NCBI GenBank assembly: GCA_950061135.1
Contig: CATLVU010000001.1
Span: 1-64,000 of the forward strand
DNA from: an uncultured Oligoflexia bacterium
Lineage (GTDB): Bacteria; Bdellovibrionota; Bacteriovoracia; Bacteriovoracales; Bacteriovoracaceae
Direction of reading: 5' to 3'
Length of the DNA: 64,000 nt
Positions 43,363 to 53,185 of this stretch are shown in pieces. The notes under the pieces are model-generated. The model saw only the letters and a program-made list of their open reading frames with translations. It searched no databases and was not told where the DNA came from. Positions within the stretch are counted from its first letter, which is position 1. Each line of letters opens with the position of its first letter. Both the position numbers and the translations under genes were made by a program.

Positions 43363-44306
43363 TGGCGAAAACCGTCCAGAACTTGAGAAAAAAGAGTGGG
43401 AGGATTCGCTTCAAAGAAAAGTTCTTTTTTTGTGATTGGATGAGTGAAGCCTAAGATTTTTGCATGCAAAAAGGGATATTCATAATCGGAGATCAGCCCT
43501 TTTATTTGATTGGGGAGAAATTGTTTTTCTTCTTTATTTCTGCCATAGGTATGATCGTTTAGAATCGGGGAATTTAAATCTTGTGAGAGGTGAACTCGTA
43601 TTTGGTGGGTTCTACCGGTTTCAAGTGTAAGCTCTACATGAGAAAAATAATTAAAATATTCAAGAACTTTTAAATGAGTAATAGCGTTTTTGCCATTTTT
43701 AACATTCGACTTCATTTTTAGTCGATTTTGTGGATTTCTACCGATCGTTGATTCAATTGTTTGATCTTGAATTTTATTGCCAAGACAAATTGCTTGATAT
43801 TTTCTTTGAATATCATGTTCTCTAAACAGTTCGACTAGGCCTTCGTGGGTTTTTTGTTCTTTGGCTACAACCATAATTCCACTGGTTCCTTTGTCTAGGC
43901 GATGAACGATCCCCGGACGTTTTTCATTTCCTATCCCTTTCAGATCAGGACAATGCCACAAAATAGCATTCACTAAAGTTTGGTCAGGATTTCCAGGGGC
44001 TGGATGAACAACAAGACCTGCTTGCTTATTTATAATAAGTAGAAACTCATCTTCATATAGGATCTCTAAAGGAATATTTTGAGGTTCTAATGAGGTATCT
44101 TTTGCAATGGGCTCATGAAAAAAAATGGAGGTACCAGCAATAGGCATTTTTTTTAGTTCAATTTTAGACTTTGATTCAAAGACTCCATCATCAAAATATT
44201 TTTTAATGAGACTTCGACTTAAATGAGGGTATTTGGCGACTAAAAATGCATCTAGTCTTTTAAATTTTTTGCGATCTTCTTCGGTGATTATTATTTCTTG
44301 GCTCAT
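43359..44306 (-). CDS. rluD: RluD-type 23S rRNA pseudouridine synthase
   Basis: The 315-residue enzyme has an N-terminal S4 RNA-binding domain (RLDAFLVAKYPHLSRSLIKKYFDDG) and the RluA-family catalytic motif GIVHRLDKGTSG with the nucleophilic Asp. VLEYFNYFSHVELTLETGRTHQIRVH is also conserved. It isomerises uridines in helix 69 of 23S rRNA. It overlaps both neighbours by 4 bp. Confidence 0.96.
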   Translation of the reverse strand: MSQEIIITEEDRKKFKRLDAFLVAKYPHLSRSLIKKYFDDGVFESKSKIELKKMPIAGTSIFFHEPIAKDTSLEPQNIPLEILYEDEFLLIINKQAGLVVHPAPGNPDQTLVNAILWHCPDLKGIGNEKRPGIVHRLDKGTSGIMVVAKEQKTHEGLVELFREHDIQRKYQAICLGNKIQDQTIESTIGRNPQNRLKMKSNVKNGKNAITHLKVLEYFNYFSHVELTLETGRTHQIRVHLSQDLNSPILNDHTYGRNKEEKQFLPNQIKGLISDYEYPFLHAKILGFTHPITKKELFFEANPPTLFSQVLDGFRQ

Positions 44307-44890
44307 GCCTTACTTTTAAAATGTTCAAGATAGCTTCTACCAACAAGATCAGGATCTAATCTTAGAGTTTTAGCATATTGATAGGCGAAAGATCTGAGGT
44401 AAACATCAGCAGGTGTACGATCAAATTTTTCGGCTTCGATTCCTCTAAGGTTTGTTTTTGAAATCTTAGTTAGGTCTGCCATCTGTTCGATACTCATACC
44501 TTTATATTCACGAATTCTTTTTAAAAGCTCTCCTGTAAAAATGGTAGTATTTGCAATCTCTTCTTCAAACTCTTGATTGGTTTTGAAATCCAGCTCATAG
44601 CCCTTATTTATAGGAGTTGGCTTTGTTACTTCTTTTTGAGCGGATAACTTATTTGCAAATTTATTTAAGCCATGTGCTTCGTCGTATTGTTGTCTTTTCT
44701 CTTCATCGCTTAAAATAAAAAATGCCTTCTCTGCTTCTTTTAAAATGTTTTCACATTCTTCCGGTGAAGCGATTGAATACATCGCAACATCATCAGAGTA
44801 GGTATTTATAGTACGTTTATATGCTTGTTCTATTTGAGTATGACTAGCGTCTTCATTGATACCTAAGATCTTATAATAAGATTGATTCAT
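44303..44890 (-). CDS. Degenerate J-domain plus RodZ-like HTH protein
   Basis: The 195-residue protein begins with a J-domain-like fold (YYKILGINEDASHTQIEQAYKR ... LSDEEKRQQYDEAHG), but the HPD tripeptide needed to stimulate DnaK is replaced (NTYSDD). Residues 110-195 form an HTH_25/RodZ-type helix-turn-helix (LLKRIREYKGMSIEQMADLTKIS, DVYLRSFAYQYAKTLRL). There is no membrane helix. It directly abuts the MinD-like ATPase gene, a pairing I recall from delta-proteobacteria-like genomes. A cytoskeleton or polarity role is a guess. Confidence 0.86.
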   Translation of the reverse strand: MNQSYYKILGINEDASHTQIEQAYKRTINTYSDDVAMYSIASPEECENILKEAEKAFFILSDEEKRQQYDEAHGLNKFANKLSAQKEVTKPTPINKGYELDFKTNQEFEEEIANTTIFTGELLKRIREYKGMSIEQMADLTKISKTNLRGIEAEKFDRTPADVYLRSFAYQYAKTLRLDPDLVGRSYLEHFKSKA

Positions 44891-45820
44891 TTATTGGCCT
44901 TTATTTTTTAATAAATTATTGATGAGTTTTTCAAAGTTATAAACAAGTCTTGATTGAGGAAATTCCATTAATAGAGGCTTTCTATTCTTTACTGACTGCC
45001 AAACACTAGCATCAAAATCCAGTGTTCCTGCTAAGTTCATATCCAGATCAAAATATCTTTTTGAAACAGTCACTATAGAGTTTCCAATTTCAATATCATG
45101 TGGAGTTCTAACTTGGTTAATAACAAGCTGGGGAGTGAAGTTTTTAAACTCGTTACGAATTTTTTCGCCAAGCTCTGAATCTTGTTCCGAAATTTGATCT
45201 ATAAGTTGCGCCGGAGATGGACTGCCGCTTGCTAGTTTCGCATTCATTGTTTCATTAATGAGCTCGTCAACAAGAGGGTTATCAATTAGTGATTTTAGTT
45301 TTCTAAAAAACACAGACTTTAAAAAACGATAAGTGTTTTCTATCGAAGTCGGTTCGGGAAGGGCAACTAAAATACCTAAATTTGCGTTAATAAAAAAGTC
45401 TAATGTGTTGATGGTAGTACCAGCCCCTAAGTCAAAAACGATATAATCTACATCTAAGCTTTTAAGTCCTTCTAAAATTTCAATTTGTTGGGCTTTTTGA
45501 AGGTTCGCTATACCAAGAGCGTCTTGCGCCCCACTAATAATTTTTAAATTATCAATAGGTGTGGGCGTTAAGAGTTCTCTAATATCATCAACTTGTTTTG
45601 TTACAAAATCAGAAAGCGTTTTCTCAGGGATAGGAACTCCCAAGCATGTGTGGAGATTTGCACCGCCTAGGTCTAAATCAATCACTGCAACTTTATGGCC
45701 TAGTAGAGCTAGGCAGATTGAGGTGTTTGCCGTGACAAGACTTTTCCCGACTCCTCCCTTGCCGCCACCAATGGCCCATATCTGTGGTGTATTTGAATGT
45801 TTTTCGTCATTATTATTCAT
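44891..45820 (-). CDS. MinD/FlhG-like deviant Walker-A ATPase
   Basis: The 309-residue ParA/MinD-superfamily ATPase has the deviant Walker A GGGKGGVGKS, switch I DLDLGGANLH and switch II-like VFDLGAGTT. Such ATPases position flagella, division sites or other polar complexes. No flagellar gene lies nearby, so the cargo is unknown. It is the first gene of the six-gene operon ending at tatD, and it abuts the J/HTH gene with no gap. Confidence 0.93.
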   Translation of the reverse strand: MNNNDEKHSNTPQIWAIGGGKGGVGKSLVTANTSICLALLGHKVAVIDLDLGGANLHTCLGVPIPEKTLSDFVTKQVDDIRELLTPTPIDNLKIISGAQDALGIANLQKAQQIEILEGLKSLDVDYIVFDLGAGTTINTLDFFINANLGILVALPEPTSIENTYRFLKSVFFRKLKSLIDNPLVDELINETMNAKLASGSPSPAQLIDQISEQDSELGEKIRNEFKNFTPQLVINQVRTPHDIEIGNSIVTVSKRYFDLDMNLAGTLDFDASVWQSVKNRKPLLMEFPQSRLVYNFEKLINNLLKNKGQ

Positions 45821-45911
45821 TTGATTATTATAGATGGCCTTTCACAGATACTCTATGAAAATATTGAAACTTTATTATAAATTAGTTATTTAAGGGGACT
45901 GGAAAAATTTA

Positions 45912-46553
45912 ATGACAGGTATTATGGTAAAAAAACGATCAGAAATTCACTTAGCAAGGCGTTTTTGGCATGCTTTGGCGGGGATAATGTTGCTCATTCC
46001 GTATTTTGTATGGGATGCAAAGCTATTGTACCTTGGTATTTTCTCCTTTGCTTTTTCATTAGTAGGTTTCTTTTTTGATTTTAAAAGACAAGCAAATGAA
46101 CGCTTAAATAAAAGATTTCAGTCTTTTTTTATGCCCATAATGAGAAGATCAGAGATCGATAGTTTTTCAGGAATACCGTTTTACGCTTTAGGCGTTGCTT
46201 TGAGCTGTTTTTTGTATAACGAACATATAGCAGTTATTTCAATTCTTTTTTTGATTTTTGCTGATCCCATTGCCTCAATTGTTGGGGTTTATCTAAGCAA
46301 GGGACGTATATTCCCAAACAAGACATTAGAAGGAACCATTGCTTGTTTTGTTGTATGTTTCTTTGTCGTTATCTTTTATTGTAGAGTTTTTGATTTTACA
46401 GAGGAAGCCTTTATTCCATTTGCCTTACTAGCCGCTATCGCAGGTGCAGTGGCAGAATTATTAAGCGCTTTTAATATTGATGATAACTTTACAATCCCTG
46501 TAGTTGCCGGTGGCTTGATGACTATTTTAAATTCTTGTTTTTTGATCTTTTAA
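45912..46553 (+). CDS. Dolichol/diacylglycerol kinase-like CTP-dependent membrane protein
   Basis: The 213-residue protein has about six transmembrane helices and the segments HLARRFWHALAG and FADPIASIVG...NKTLEGT, which mark the SEC59/DGK1/phytol-kinase group that uses CTP to phosphorylate lipid alcohols. The substrate is not evident. The start may be ATG 45912 or 45924 (MVKKRSE), the second having AGG closer to it. It is divergent from the MinD-like operon. Confidence 0.85.
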   Translation: MTGIMVKKRSEIHLARRFWHALAGIMLLIPYFVWDAKLLYLGIFSFAFSLVGFFFDFKRQANERLNKRFQSFFMPIMRRSEIDSFSGIPFYALGVALSCFLYNEHIAVISILFLIFADPIASIVGVYLSKGRIFPNKTLEGTIACFVVCFFVVIFYCRVFDFTEEAFIPFALLAAIAGAVAELLSAFNIDDNFTIPVVAGGLMTILNSCFLIF

Positions 46554-46699
46554 TAACCGTTTAAAAATAAATTCAATTGGGTCTTAAGAGGAGAGTTTTT
46601 AGGAATAAACTCTGTATCTATATAATTTTTGAAATTAATGATCTCAAAAATCAAAAAAATAAATAAGCCGACTGTAAGAAAAAATTTTGTGTTAAACAT
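46550..46699 (-). CDS. Possible 49-residue single-helix membrane peptide
   Basis: This ORF is too short for the track. Read from 46699, it starts MFNTKFFLTVGLFIFLIFEII, a plausible transmembrane helix, and ends FLNGY. AAAGGT lies at a good distance before the ATG. It overlaps the convergent lipid-kinase-like gene by 4 bp and lies 11 bp after another small ORF on the same strand. Only the ribosome binding site and hydrophobic pattern support it. Confidence 0.4.
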   Translation of the reverse strand: MFNTKFFLTVGLFIFLIFEIINFKNYIDTEFIPKNSPLKTQLNLFLNGY

Positions 46700-46710
46700 A
46701 ATACCTTTGA

Positions 46711-46935
46711 TTATAAATACATCTTTTTTACTTTTTCAATAAATACTATTTTACTCAGAATTGCCCATACAAGATATAGTATGCTTGCAACTTCACCGCA
46801 AAGCAAAACAACAAAATATGCTAAAAAATTATAAATTGTAAGATTTTTTTTATGGCCCGAATACGGAATCTTTCTTACTCTGTAATTAGCTAACAACGAA
46901 TAATAATTTTTGAATAAAAATCCTCTTACACACAC
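46711..46935 (-). CDS. Possible small two-helix membrane protein
   Basis: The 74-residue ORF opens at GTG and contains a long hydrophobic stretch ([27 protein letters not shown]) with a basic C-terminus. It lies in the 411-bp gap before nrdB, where a promoter for nrdBA on the other strand is also expected. No clear ribosome binding site supports the GTG. It is listed because it forms a tandem pair with the 49-residue ORF. Confidence 0.35.
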   Translation of the reverse strand: MCVRGFLFKNYYSLLANYRVRKIPYSGHKKNLTIYNFLAYFVVLLCGEVASILYLVWAILSKIVFIEKVKKMYL

Positions 46936-46964
46936 AACCCATAGACGGATTTAAGGAGAAGTGC

Positions 46965-47948
46965 ATGTCAGTTAAAGAGCCCTTGCTCGACCAGAGTAAT
47001 GATCGTTTTGTTTTGTTTCCAATTAAGTATGAAGACATCTGGGAGATGTATAAAAAGGCGATGGCGTCTTTTTGGACAGCAGAAGAAATCGATCTTTATC
47101 AAGATTTAGATGATTGGAAAAAACTTAACGATGATGAAAAGCATTATATTAAACATATTTTAGCTTTTTTCTCTGCAAGTGACGGTATTGTTAATGAAAA
47201 CCTAGCGCTTCGTTTTTACAACGATGTTCAAATTCCAGAGGCAAGATCATTTTATGGTTTTCAAATCGCAATGGAGAATATTCACGCGGAAACTTATGGG
47301 TTATTAATTGATACATATATAGATGATCCAAAAGAAAAAGATTATTTATTCAAAGCTATTGATAATATTCCATGTATTAAAAAGAAGGCCGATTGGGCGT
47401 TAAAGTGGATTTATAGCGACGATGCAACTTTTGCAACAAGGCTACTAGCGTTTGCAGCGGTTGAGGGAATTTTCTTCTCAGGAAGTTTTTGTTCAATCTT
47501 TTGGCTTAAAAAGCGTGGTTTAATGCCAGGGCTTACATTCTCTAATGAATTAATTTCAAGAGATGAAGGTCTTCATACTGATTTTGCTTGTCTTCTGTTT
47601 AAATATTTAAAAGACAGGCCATCAGAGGAAACTGTTAAGCAATTAATTCACGAAGCAGTTGAATACGAAAAAGCATTTATAACAGAAGCTTTACCTGTTT
47701 CATTAATCGGTATGAACTCTGACCAGATGAAAGAATACATTGAGTTTGTTGCAGACAGACTTTTACTTGAGCTTGGATGCTCTACTTTATATGACGCCAA
47801 CAACCCATTTGATTGGATGGAGCTTATCTCCCTTCAAGGAAAAACAAACTTTTTTGAAAAGCGAGTTGCTGAATACCAAAAAGCAGGTGTTATGAACTCT
47901 GTAAAAGGTGATGGCGGATTTGATTTTAATTTAGATATGGATTTCTAG
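46965..47948 (+). CDS. nrdB: Class Ia ribonucleotide reductase, beta subunit
   Basis: The 327-residue radical-generating subunit has the diiron ligands in [18 protein letters not shown] (Glu-x-x-His with the radical Tyr four residues on), [10 protein letters not shown] and [10 protein letters not shown]. It pairs with NrdA to make deoxyribonucleotides aerobically. AAGGAG precedes the ATG. nrdA follows after 12 bp; the beta-then-alpha order is the reverse of E. coli. Confidence 0.98.
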   Translation: MSVKEPLLDQSNDRFVLFPIKYEDIWEMYKKAMASFWTAEEIDLYQDLDDWKKLNDDEKHYIKHILAFFSASDGIVNENLALRFYNDVQIPEARSFYGFQIAMENIHAETYGLLIDTYIDDPKEKDYLFKAIDNIPCIKKKADWALKWIYSDDATFATRLLAFAAVEGIFFSGSFCSIFWLKKRGLMPGLTFSNELISRDEGLHTDFACLLFKYLKDRPSEETVKQLIHEAVEYEKAFITEALPVSLIGMNSDQMKEYIEFVADRLLLELGCSTLYDANNPFDWMELISLQGKTNFFEKRVAEYQKAGVMNSVKGDGGFDFNLDMDF

Positions 47949-47960
47949 GAGGGACACATA

Positions 47961-50321
47961 ATGTTTGTAATTACACGATCAGGAAAAAAAGAAGCTGTAC
48001 AATTTGATAAAATCACACACAGGATTCAAAAGTTAACGTACGGCCTAAACAGCGCATTTATCGACCCAATGGAGGTTGCAAAAAGAACTATTCAAGGGCT
48101 TTTTGATGGAATCACTACTGAAGAACTCGATAATTTATCAGCAGAAGTTGCTGCTTATATGACAAGTACGCATCCAGATTTTTCTAAGCTTGCTGGAAGA
48201 ATTGCGGTAGCAAACTTACATAGAAAAACTAGTGATTCATTCACTGAAACAGTAGCTACTTTGTATAATCATATTGACCCAAAGACTAAAGAAAATATGT
48301 CTTTGATTTCTAAAAGTATTTACGATTTAAGTATTGAGTTTAAATCGAGAATTGAAAGAGAGATCGCTTACTCAAGAGACTATGAGTATGACTATTTTGG
48401 ATTTAAGACACTTGAGAGATCATATCTTTTAAAAGTGAATGGAAAAATTGTTGAAAGACCTCAGCATATGCTTATGAGAGTTGCTCTTGGAATTCATGGA
48501 GAAGATATTGATAAGGCGATTGAAACTTATCACCTTTTAAGTGAAGGATGGTTTACTCACGCAACTCCAACACTTTTTAATGCTGGAACAAATAAAGCAC
48601 AAATGTCTTCGTGTTTTCTGCTTTCAATGAAAGACGATTCAATCGAAGGGATTTACGATACACTTAAGCAGTGTTCATTAATCAGTCAGTCGGCCGGAGG
48701 TATCGGACTTTCTATTCATAATATTAGAGCGAAAGGTACTTTTATTAAGGGAACCAATGGCTTTTCTAATGGTATCGTTCCAATGCTAAGAGTTTTTAAT
48801 GATACAGCAAGATATGTTGATCAAGGTGGTGGAAAGCGTAAAGGATCATTTGCGATTTATCTTGAGCCATGGCATGCCGATATTGAAGACTTCTTAGAGC
48901 TGAAGAAAAATCATGGAAAGGAAGAACTTCGAGCTAGAGATTTATTTTACGCTCTTTGGATCAATGACTTATTCATGGAAAGAGTTGAAAAAGAAGAGAA
49001 TTGGTCGCTGTTCTGTCCACATGAGTCTCCAGGATTATGTGATTCTTACGGAGAAGAGTTCAGAGAGCTTTATTTAAAGTATGAAAAGGAAGGAAGAGCG
49101 AAAAAGACTATTCCTGCAAGAAAGCTTTGGTTTGAAATTTTAGAATCTCAAATTGAAACGGGATCGCCATTCATGCTTTATAAAGATGCAGCTAATGAAA
49201 AATCAAACCAAAAGAACTTAGGAACAATTAAGTCTTCGAATCTTTGTACTGAGATTATTCAATACACAAGTAAAGATGAAGTTGCGGTTTGTAACTTAGC
49301 ATCTTTAGCACTACCAAAGTATGTTCAAGATGGAGCTTTCGATCACAAGCAACTTTTTGACGTAACTTATAAGGTAACTAAGAACTTAAACAAGATTATC
49401 GATCTTAATTATTATCCTGTACCAGAGGCTGAGTATTCAAATAAGAAAAACCGTCCAATTGGTATTGGTGTTCAAGGTCTTGCGGACACTTTTGCAAAAC
49501 TTAGAATTGCATTTGATTCCGATGAGGCTGCAAAGTTAAATAGTGAAATTTTTGAAACTCTTTATTTTGCGTCTCTAACAGCTTCTTGTGATTTAGCAAA
49601 AGAGCAAGGTGCATATGACTCTTTTGATGGATCACCTGTTTCTCAAGGCATTTTACAATACGATATGTGGGGAGTAACTCCTTCAGATCGCTGGAATTGG
49701 ACTGAGCTAAAAGCTAAGATAAAAGAAAATGGTGTTAGAAACTCTTTATTATTAGCTCCAATGCCAACTGCTTCAACATCTCAAATTCTTGGAAATAATG
49801 AGTGTATTGAACCATTCACTTCAAACCTTTATACAAGACGTGTTCTTTCTGGAGAGTTTGCAGTTGTTAATAAGTTTTTGATTAGAGACCTTATTAAATT
49901 AGATCTTTGGAATGACAATATGAAGAACCAGATTATTAAGCATAATGGTTCAATCCAAGCAATTGAAAGCATTCCTCAGGAGATTAAGGATCTTTATAAA
50001 ACGGTATGGGAAATTAAGCAAAAAACAATTATCGATATGGCCAAAGATAGAGCTGCCTATATTGATCAATCTCAGTCTTTAAATATTCATATGCAAGATG
50101 TGAACATGGGTAAATTAAGCTCAATGCATTTTCATGCTTGGAAATCAGGACTTAAGACTGGAATGTATTATCTAAGAACTAAAGCAGCTAGTGATGCGAT
50201 TAAGTTTACAGTTCGTGATGATGAGAAGACTAAGACGCCAACCGCGCAAGATATGAGTGCGGAAGAAGCAATGATGTGTTCTCTTGATAATCCAGATGAT
50301 TGCATTGCTTGTGGCTCATAG
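47961..50321 (+). CDS. nrdA: Class Ia ribonucleotide reductase, alpha subunit
   Basis: The 786-residue catalytic subunit has an N-terminal ATP-cone ([21 protein letters not shown]), the active-site Cys in [15 protein letters not shown] and [12 protein letters not shown], and the C-terminal redox pair CIACGS that passes electrons from thioredoxin or glutaredoxin. The ATP-cone implies dATP feedback inhibition. It is the second gene of nrdBA and is followed by an intrinsic terminator. Confidence 0.98.
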   Translation: MFVITRSGKKEAVQFDKITHRIQKLTYGLNSAFIDPMEVAKRTIQGLFDGITTEELDNLSAEVAAYMTSTHPDFSKLAGRIAVANLHRKTSDSFTETVATLYNHIDPKTKENMSLISKSIYDLSIEFKSRIEREIAYSRDYEYDYFGFKTLERSYLLKVNGKIVERPQHMLMRVALGIHGEDIDKAIETYHLLSEGWFTHATPTLFNAGTNKAQMSSCFLLSMKDDSIEGIYDTLKQCSLISQSAGGIGLSIHNIRAKGTFIKGTNGFSNGIVPMLRVFNDTARYVDQGGGKRKGSFAIYLEPWHADIEDFLELKKNHGKEELRARDLFYALWINDLFMERVEKEENWSLFCPHESPGLCDSYGEEFRELYLKYEKEGRAKKTIPARKLWFEILESQIETGSPFMLYKDAANEKSNQKNLGTIKSSNLCTEIIQYTSKDEVAVCNLASLALPKYVQDGAFDHKQLFDVTYKVTKNLNKIIDLNYYPVPEAEYSNKKNRPIGIGVQGLADTFAKLRIAFDSDEAAKLNSEIFETLYFASLTASCDLAKEQGAYDSFDGSPVSQGILQYDMWGVTPSDRWNWTELKAKIKENGVRNSLLLAPMPTASTSQILGNNECIEPFTSNLYTRRVLSGEFAVVNKFLIRDLIKLDLWNDNMKNQIIKHNGSIQAIESIPQEIKDLYKTVWEIKQKTIIDMAKDRAAYIDQSQSLNIHMQDVNMGKLSSMHFHAWKSGLKTGMYYLRTKAASDAIKFTVRDDEKTKTPTAQDMSAEEAMMCSLDNPDDCIACGS

Positions 50322-50376
50322 GGTACGTAGGGTACACGCTTCCTTTTGGAAAAATCAATAACTTAGAAGTATAACG

Positions 50377-50405
50377 AAAGCCGGTATTACGCCGGCTTTT
50401 TCGTT
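50377..50405 (+). terminator. nrdBA intrinsic terminator
   Basis: AAAGCCGG and CCGGCTTT (50377-50384, 50392-50399) form a stem with a 7-nt loop followed by TT and a T-rich tail. Confidence 0.9.
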
Positions 50406-50477
50406 TTTGTCAGGACAACTTGGTACTTATGTCACAAAAATGCTAAGTTCTACGAATTAAATTACAAAAGGAATCTC

Positions 50478-51539
50478 ATGCAAGACACTACAAAATCAGT
50501 TCAGGATTATTATGGAAAAGAGCTATCCACCTCTTCAGATTTAAAGACTAATGCCTGTTGTACAGCTTTTGAATATCCAGAGAAAATCAAGAAAATTCTG
50601 AGCGAAATTCATGATGAAGTACTTATAAAGTACTATGGTTGTGGTCTTACTATTCCAACTGATCTTAAAGGGCTAAAAATGTTAGATCTTGGTTCTGGAA
50701 GTGGAAGGGATTGCTATTTAGCAAGTAAACTTGTTGGTGAGGATGGCCATGTAATTGGTGTTGATATGACAGATGAACAATTAGCTGTTGCTAATGAGCA
50801 TATTGATTATCACACTAAGAAGTTTGGATATGAAAAAGCAAATGTTGAATTTAAAAAAGGTGAAATTGAAAAACTCGATCAGCTGAATATTTCTGAGAAT
50901 TCGCTGGATTTAATAATTTCTAATTGCGTAATTAATCTTTCGACTAATAAACAAAAAGTGCTAGCAGATTGTTATAAACTGCTAAAACAAGGGGGAGAAA
51001 TGTATTTCTCTGATGTTTATGTTGATAAAAGAATTCCAAAAGACTTGGCCCAAGATTCTGTAATTTATGGCGAGTGCTTAGGAGGTGCGTTGTACTGGAA
51101 TGACTTTATTCACTTTTCTAAAAAAGCAGGCTTTACAGATCCTCGAGTGGTTGAGGTTGCGCCAATTACAATTGAAAATAAAGAATTAGAAAAAAAACTT
51201 AAGGGTTATGAGTTCTACTCTGTTACATATCGTCTGTTTAAACTTGATGAGCTAGAAGGCGACTGTGAAGACTACGGTCAGGCCGTTATCTACAAAGGAA
51301 CAAACCCTGATTATCCAAACGCTTTTATGTTAGATCAGGGACATGTATTTCAAACAGGAAAGATCGAGCCTGTGTGTGGTAATACATTTTTGATGTTGGA
51401 GAAAACGAGACTAAAAGAGCATTTTGAATTCATAGGAAGCTTTGATAAGCATTATGGAATTTTTCCAGGTTGTGGAAAAGAAAACCCTTTCAGAGGAGTA
51501 CATACAAAGGGTGCATCAGAGCTTGGGAGTTGTTGTTAA
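50478..51539 (+). CDS. arsM: Arsenite S-adenosylmethionine methyltransferase
   Basis: The 353-residue enzyme has the ArsM arrangement: VQDYYG start, C27-C28, YYGCGL with C55, SAM motif MLDLGSGSGRDCY, SNCVINLSTNKQ with C150, and GECLGGALY with C200. These Cys residues bind As(III). The C-terminal region (about 240-353) ends in GSCC, an extra thiol pair. ArsM methylates arsenite as detoxification or as a step to organoarsenicals. A radical SAM gene starts one base after its stop. No arsR or arsenite pump gene is near. Confidence 0.93.
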   Translation: MQDTTKSVQDYYGKELSTSSDLKTNACCTAFEYPEKIKKILSEIHDEVLIKYYGCGLTIPTDLKGLKMLDLGSGSGRDCYLASKLVGEDGHVIGVDMTDEQLAVANEHIDYHTKKFGYEKANVEFKKGEIEKLDQLNISENSLDLIISNCVINLSTNKQKVLADCYKLLKQGGEMYFSDVYVDKRIPKDLAQDSVIYGECLGGALYWNDFIHFSKKAGFTDPRVVEVAPITIENKELEKKLKGYEFYSVTYRLFKLDELEGDCEDYGQAVIYKGTNPDYPNAFMLDQGHVFQTGKIEPVCGNTFLMLEKTRLKEHFEFIGSFDKHYGIFPGCGKENPFRGVHTKGASELGSCC

Positions 51540-51540
51540 T

Positions 51541-52464
51541 ATGAATAATCAAAAATTTCAAGATATGAAAATAACTGCTAAGGGGGAGCAAAGGGCTTAT
51601 GTTGAATTAACAGGTCTTGAAACATTGTGGTTTAACACTGGTACTTTATGTAACCTTGAATGTAAGAATTGTTATATCGAGTTTTCTCCAAAAAATGATA
51701 GACTTTCATATATCACAGACGAAGAAGTGGCCGCTTATCTAGATGAAATTTCTAAAGAAAAACTTCCTGTCAAAATGATCGGTTTAACGGGAGGCGAGCC
51801 ATTTTTAAATCCTTATATTATAAAGGTTTTAACCCTTATTCTAAAGTCTGGCCTAGAAGTTTTAGTTCTGACTAATGCAAATCGTGTTCTGAAAAGACAT
51901 CAGGCAGCACTTTTGGAACTAAAAGAAAAGTATCACGACAAGCTACATCTTAGAGTGTCGCTGGATCATTTTACTGAAGAAATACATGATGCAGAAAGAG
52001 GAGAGGGAGCTTTTAGCCGAACGATGGAACAATTGAAATGGCTCAATGAGAACGGTTTTAATCTCTCACTTGCCAGTCGATCTTTACTAACTGAAACTCA
52101 TGAGGAGTCGATTATAGGGCATGAGAAAGCTTTAAGTGACTATGGAATAAAGATAAATCTTGCGGAGAAATTAGTAGTTTTTCCAGAGATGTTATCAGGA
52201 AGAGATGTTCCAGAGATCACGACTGACTGTTGGAATATCTTAGATAAATCTCCAGCGCAGCAAATGTGTGCAACCGAGAGGATGATAGTTAAAAGGAAGG
52301 GGGAACAAAAGCCTGTAGTCATGCCATGCACGTTATTGGCCTATGATGATAAGTTTGTGATGGGGCAATCATTAAAAGAATCTGAAGATAAAGTATATTT
52401 GAATCATCGATTTTGTGCTGAGTTTTGTGTTCTTGGCGGAGCGAGTTGTTCTTCTACAAATTAA
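51541..52464 (+). CDS. Radical SAM protein linked to arsM
   Basis: The track begins at 51442 inside arsM; the ATG at 51541 is the better start, with GGGAG upstream. The resulting 307-residue protein has the cluster motif C37-x3-C41-x2-C44 (TLCNLECKNC), a GGEPF SAM motif, and a C-terminal Cys group (RFCAEFCVLGGASC) that could hold a further Fe-S cluster. Immediate coupling to arsM suggests a step that modifies methylated arsenic, as the ArsS enzymes do in arsenosugar synthesis. It is not clearly the ArsS family, so the function is inferred. Confidence 0.85.
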   Translation: MNNQKFQDMKITAKGEQRAYVELTGLETLWFNTGTLCNLECKNCYIEFSPKNDRLSYITDEEVAAYLDEISKEKLPVKMIGLTGGEPFLNPYIIKVLTLILKSGLEVLVLTNANRVLKRHQAALLELKEKYHDKLHLRVSLDHFTEEIHDAERGEGAFSRTMEQLKWLNENGFNLSLASRSLLTETHEESIIGHEKALSDYGIKINLAEKLVVFPEMLSGRDVPEITTDCWNILDKSPAQQMCATERMIVKRKGEQKPVVMPCTLLAYDDKFVMGQSLKESEDKVYLNHRFCAEFCVLGGASCSSTN

Positions 52465-52468
52465 AAGC

Positions 52469-53185
52469 TTAAAGATCTTTGTATTTTGAATTTAACTTTG
52501 CATTTTTTTCGTATTGTTGGTTCATTTTTTTGTGATCAATTTTAAGGTAATAACAAAGTTTTAGATATTGATTCAAAACTGCCTGTTTTACCACTCCATT
52601 TTTAATAAAGCGTATGGCCCAAGTTGTTGAATGATAAGGAAGTATTATTGGTGACCCAAGTTTTTGGTAGAGGAGCTTACTTATGATTGTATCTTCAAAA
52701 ATATCGACTTCGCTTATCGGGAAAATATCCTTACTTGTTTCACGCGTAAAAAAAATACAATGATCGAGGTAAATGATTTTCTTCCAGCGAGGTCGAATAT
52801 TATTAGAATACCATGATGTAAATTTGAGAAGAGGATGTTGAATGTCAAAACGGTGAGTAAAGCCTCCCCATACTTTATCTTTTGTAAAACTCTTAAGCTT
52901 TTCTATCCCTTGAATCTCTAGAATGCTTCTGGGATGATGTAATAATATGATCGCACCTTGAGCATTAAGAATACCTAGATTAATCCTTGCAGCTCTACTA
53001 GAGGTTTCTTGAGAAAAAAAGTGGAAACTGTATTGCGCTACAAGACTTTGAGTTTGGTCTTTACTACCACCATCAGCGATAATAACTTCAATGTTTTCGA
53101 TAGAAGATAAATTGGCCAATGTTTTTATAAAAAAGGGATTATCTTCTTCGTTAAAAGTTGGAATAATAATTGAAAGCAAGATCAC
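52469..53185 (-). CDS. Family 2 glycosyltransferase
   Basis: The 238-residue GT-A enzyme starts SIIIPTFNEED, then EVIIADGGSKDQT and SRAARINLGILNAQGAIILLHHPRS, where the usual DXD is replaced. The pattern resembles the rSAM/selenodomain-associated group of GT2 enzymes (TIGR04283), which co-occur with radical SAM genes. It is convergent with the radical SAM gene, 4 bp away, so the link is by position only. The stop codon lies close to that gene and no terminator is seen. It overlaps the next upstream gene by 4 bp. Confidence 0.85.
   Translation of the reverse strand: MILLSIIIPTFNEEDNPFFIKTLANLSSIENIEVIIADGGSKDQTQSLVAQYSFHFFSQETSSRAARINLGILNAQGAIILLHHPRSILEIQGIEKLKSFTKDKVWGGFTHRFDIQHPLLKFTSWYSNNIRPRWKKIIYLDHCIFFTRETSKDIFPISEVDIFEDTIISKLLYQKLGSPIILPYHSTTWAIRFIKNGVVKQAVLNQYLKLCYYLKIDHKKMNQQYEKNAKLNSKYKDL

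Noticed and set aside
46900-46964. NrdR boxes before nrdB
   Set aside because: ACACACAACCCATAG has a loose resemblance, but no pair of 16-bp NrdR boxes could be identified.
51442-51540. N-terminal extension of the radical SAM protein inside arsM
   Set aside because: It reads an alternative frame of the arsM 3' end; the ATG at 51541 is adjacent to the arsM stop and gives the family-like start.
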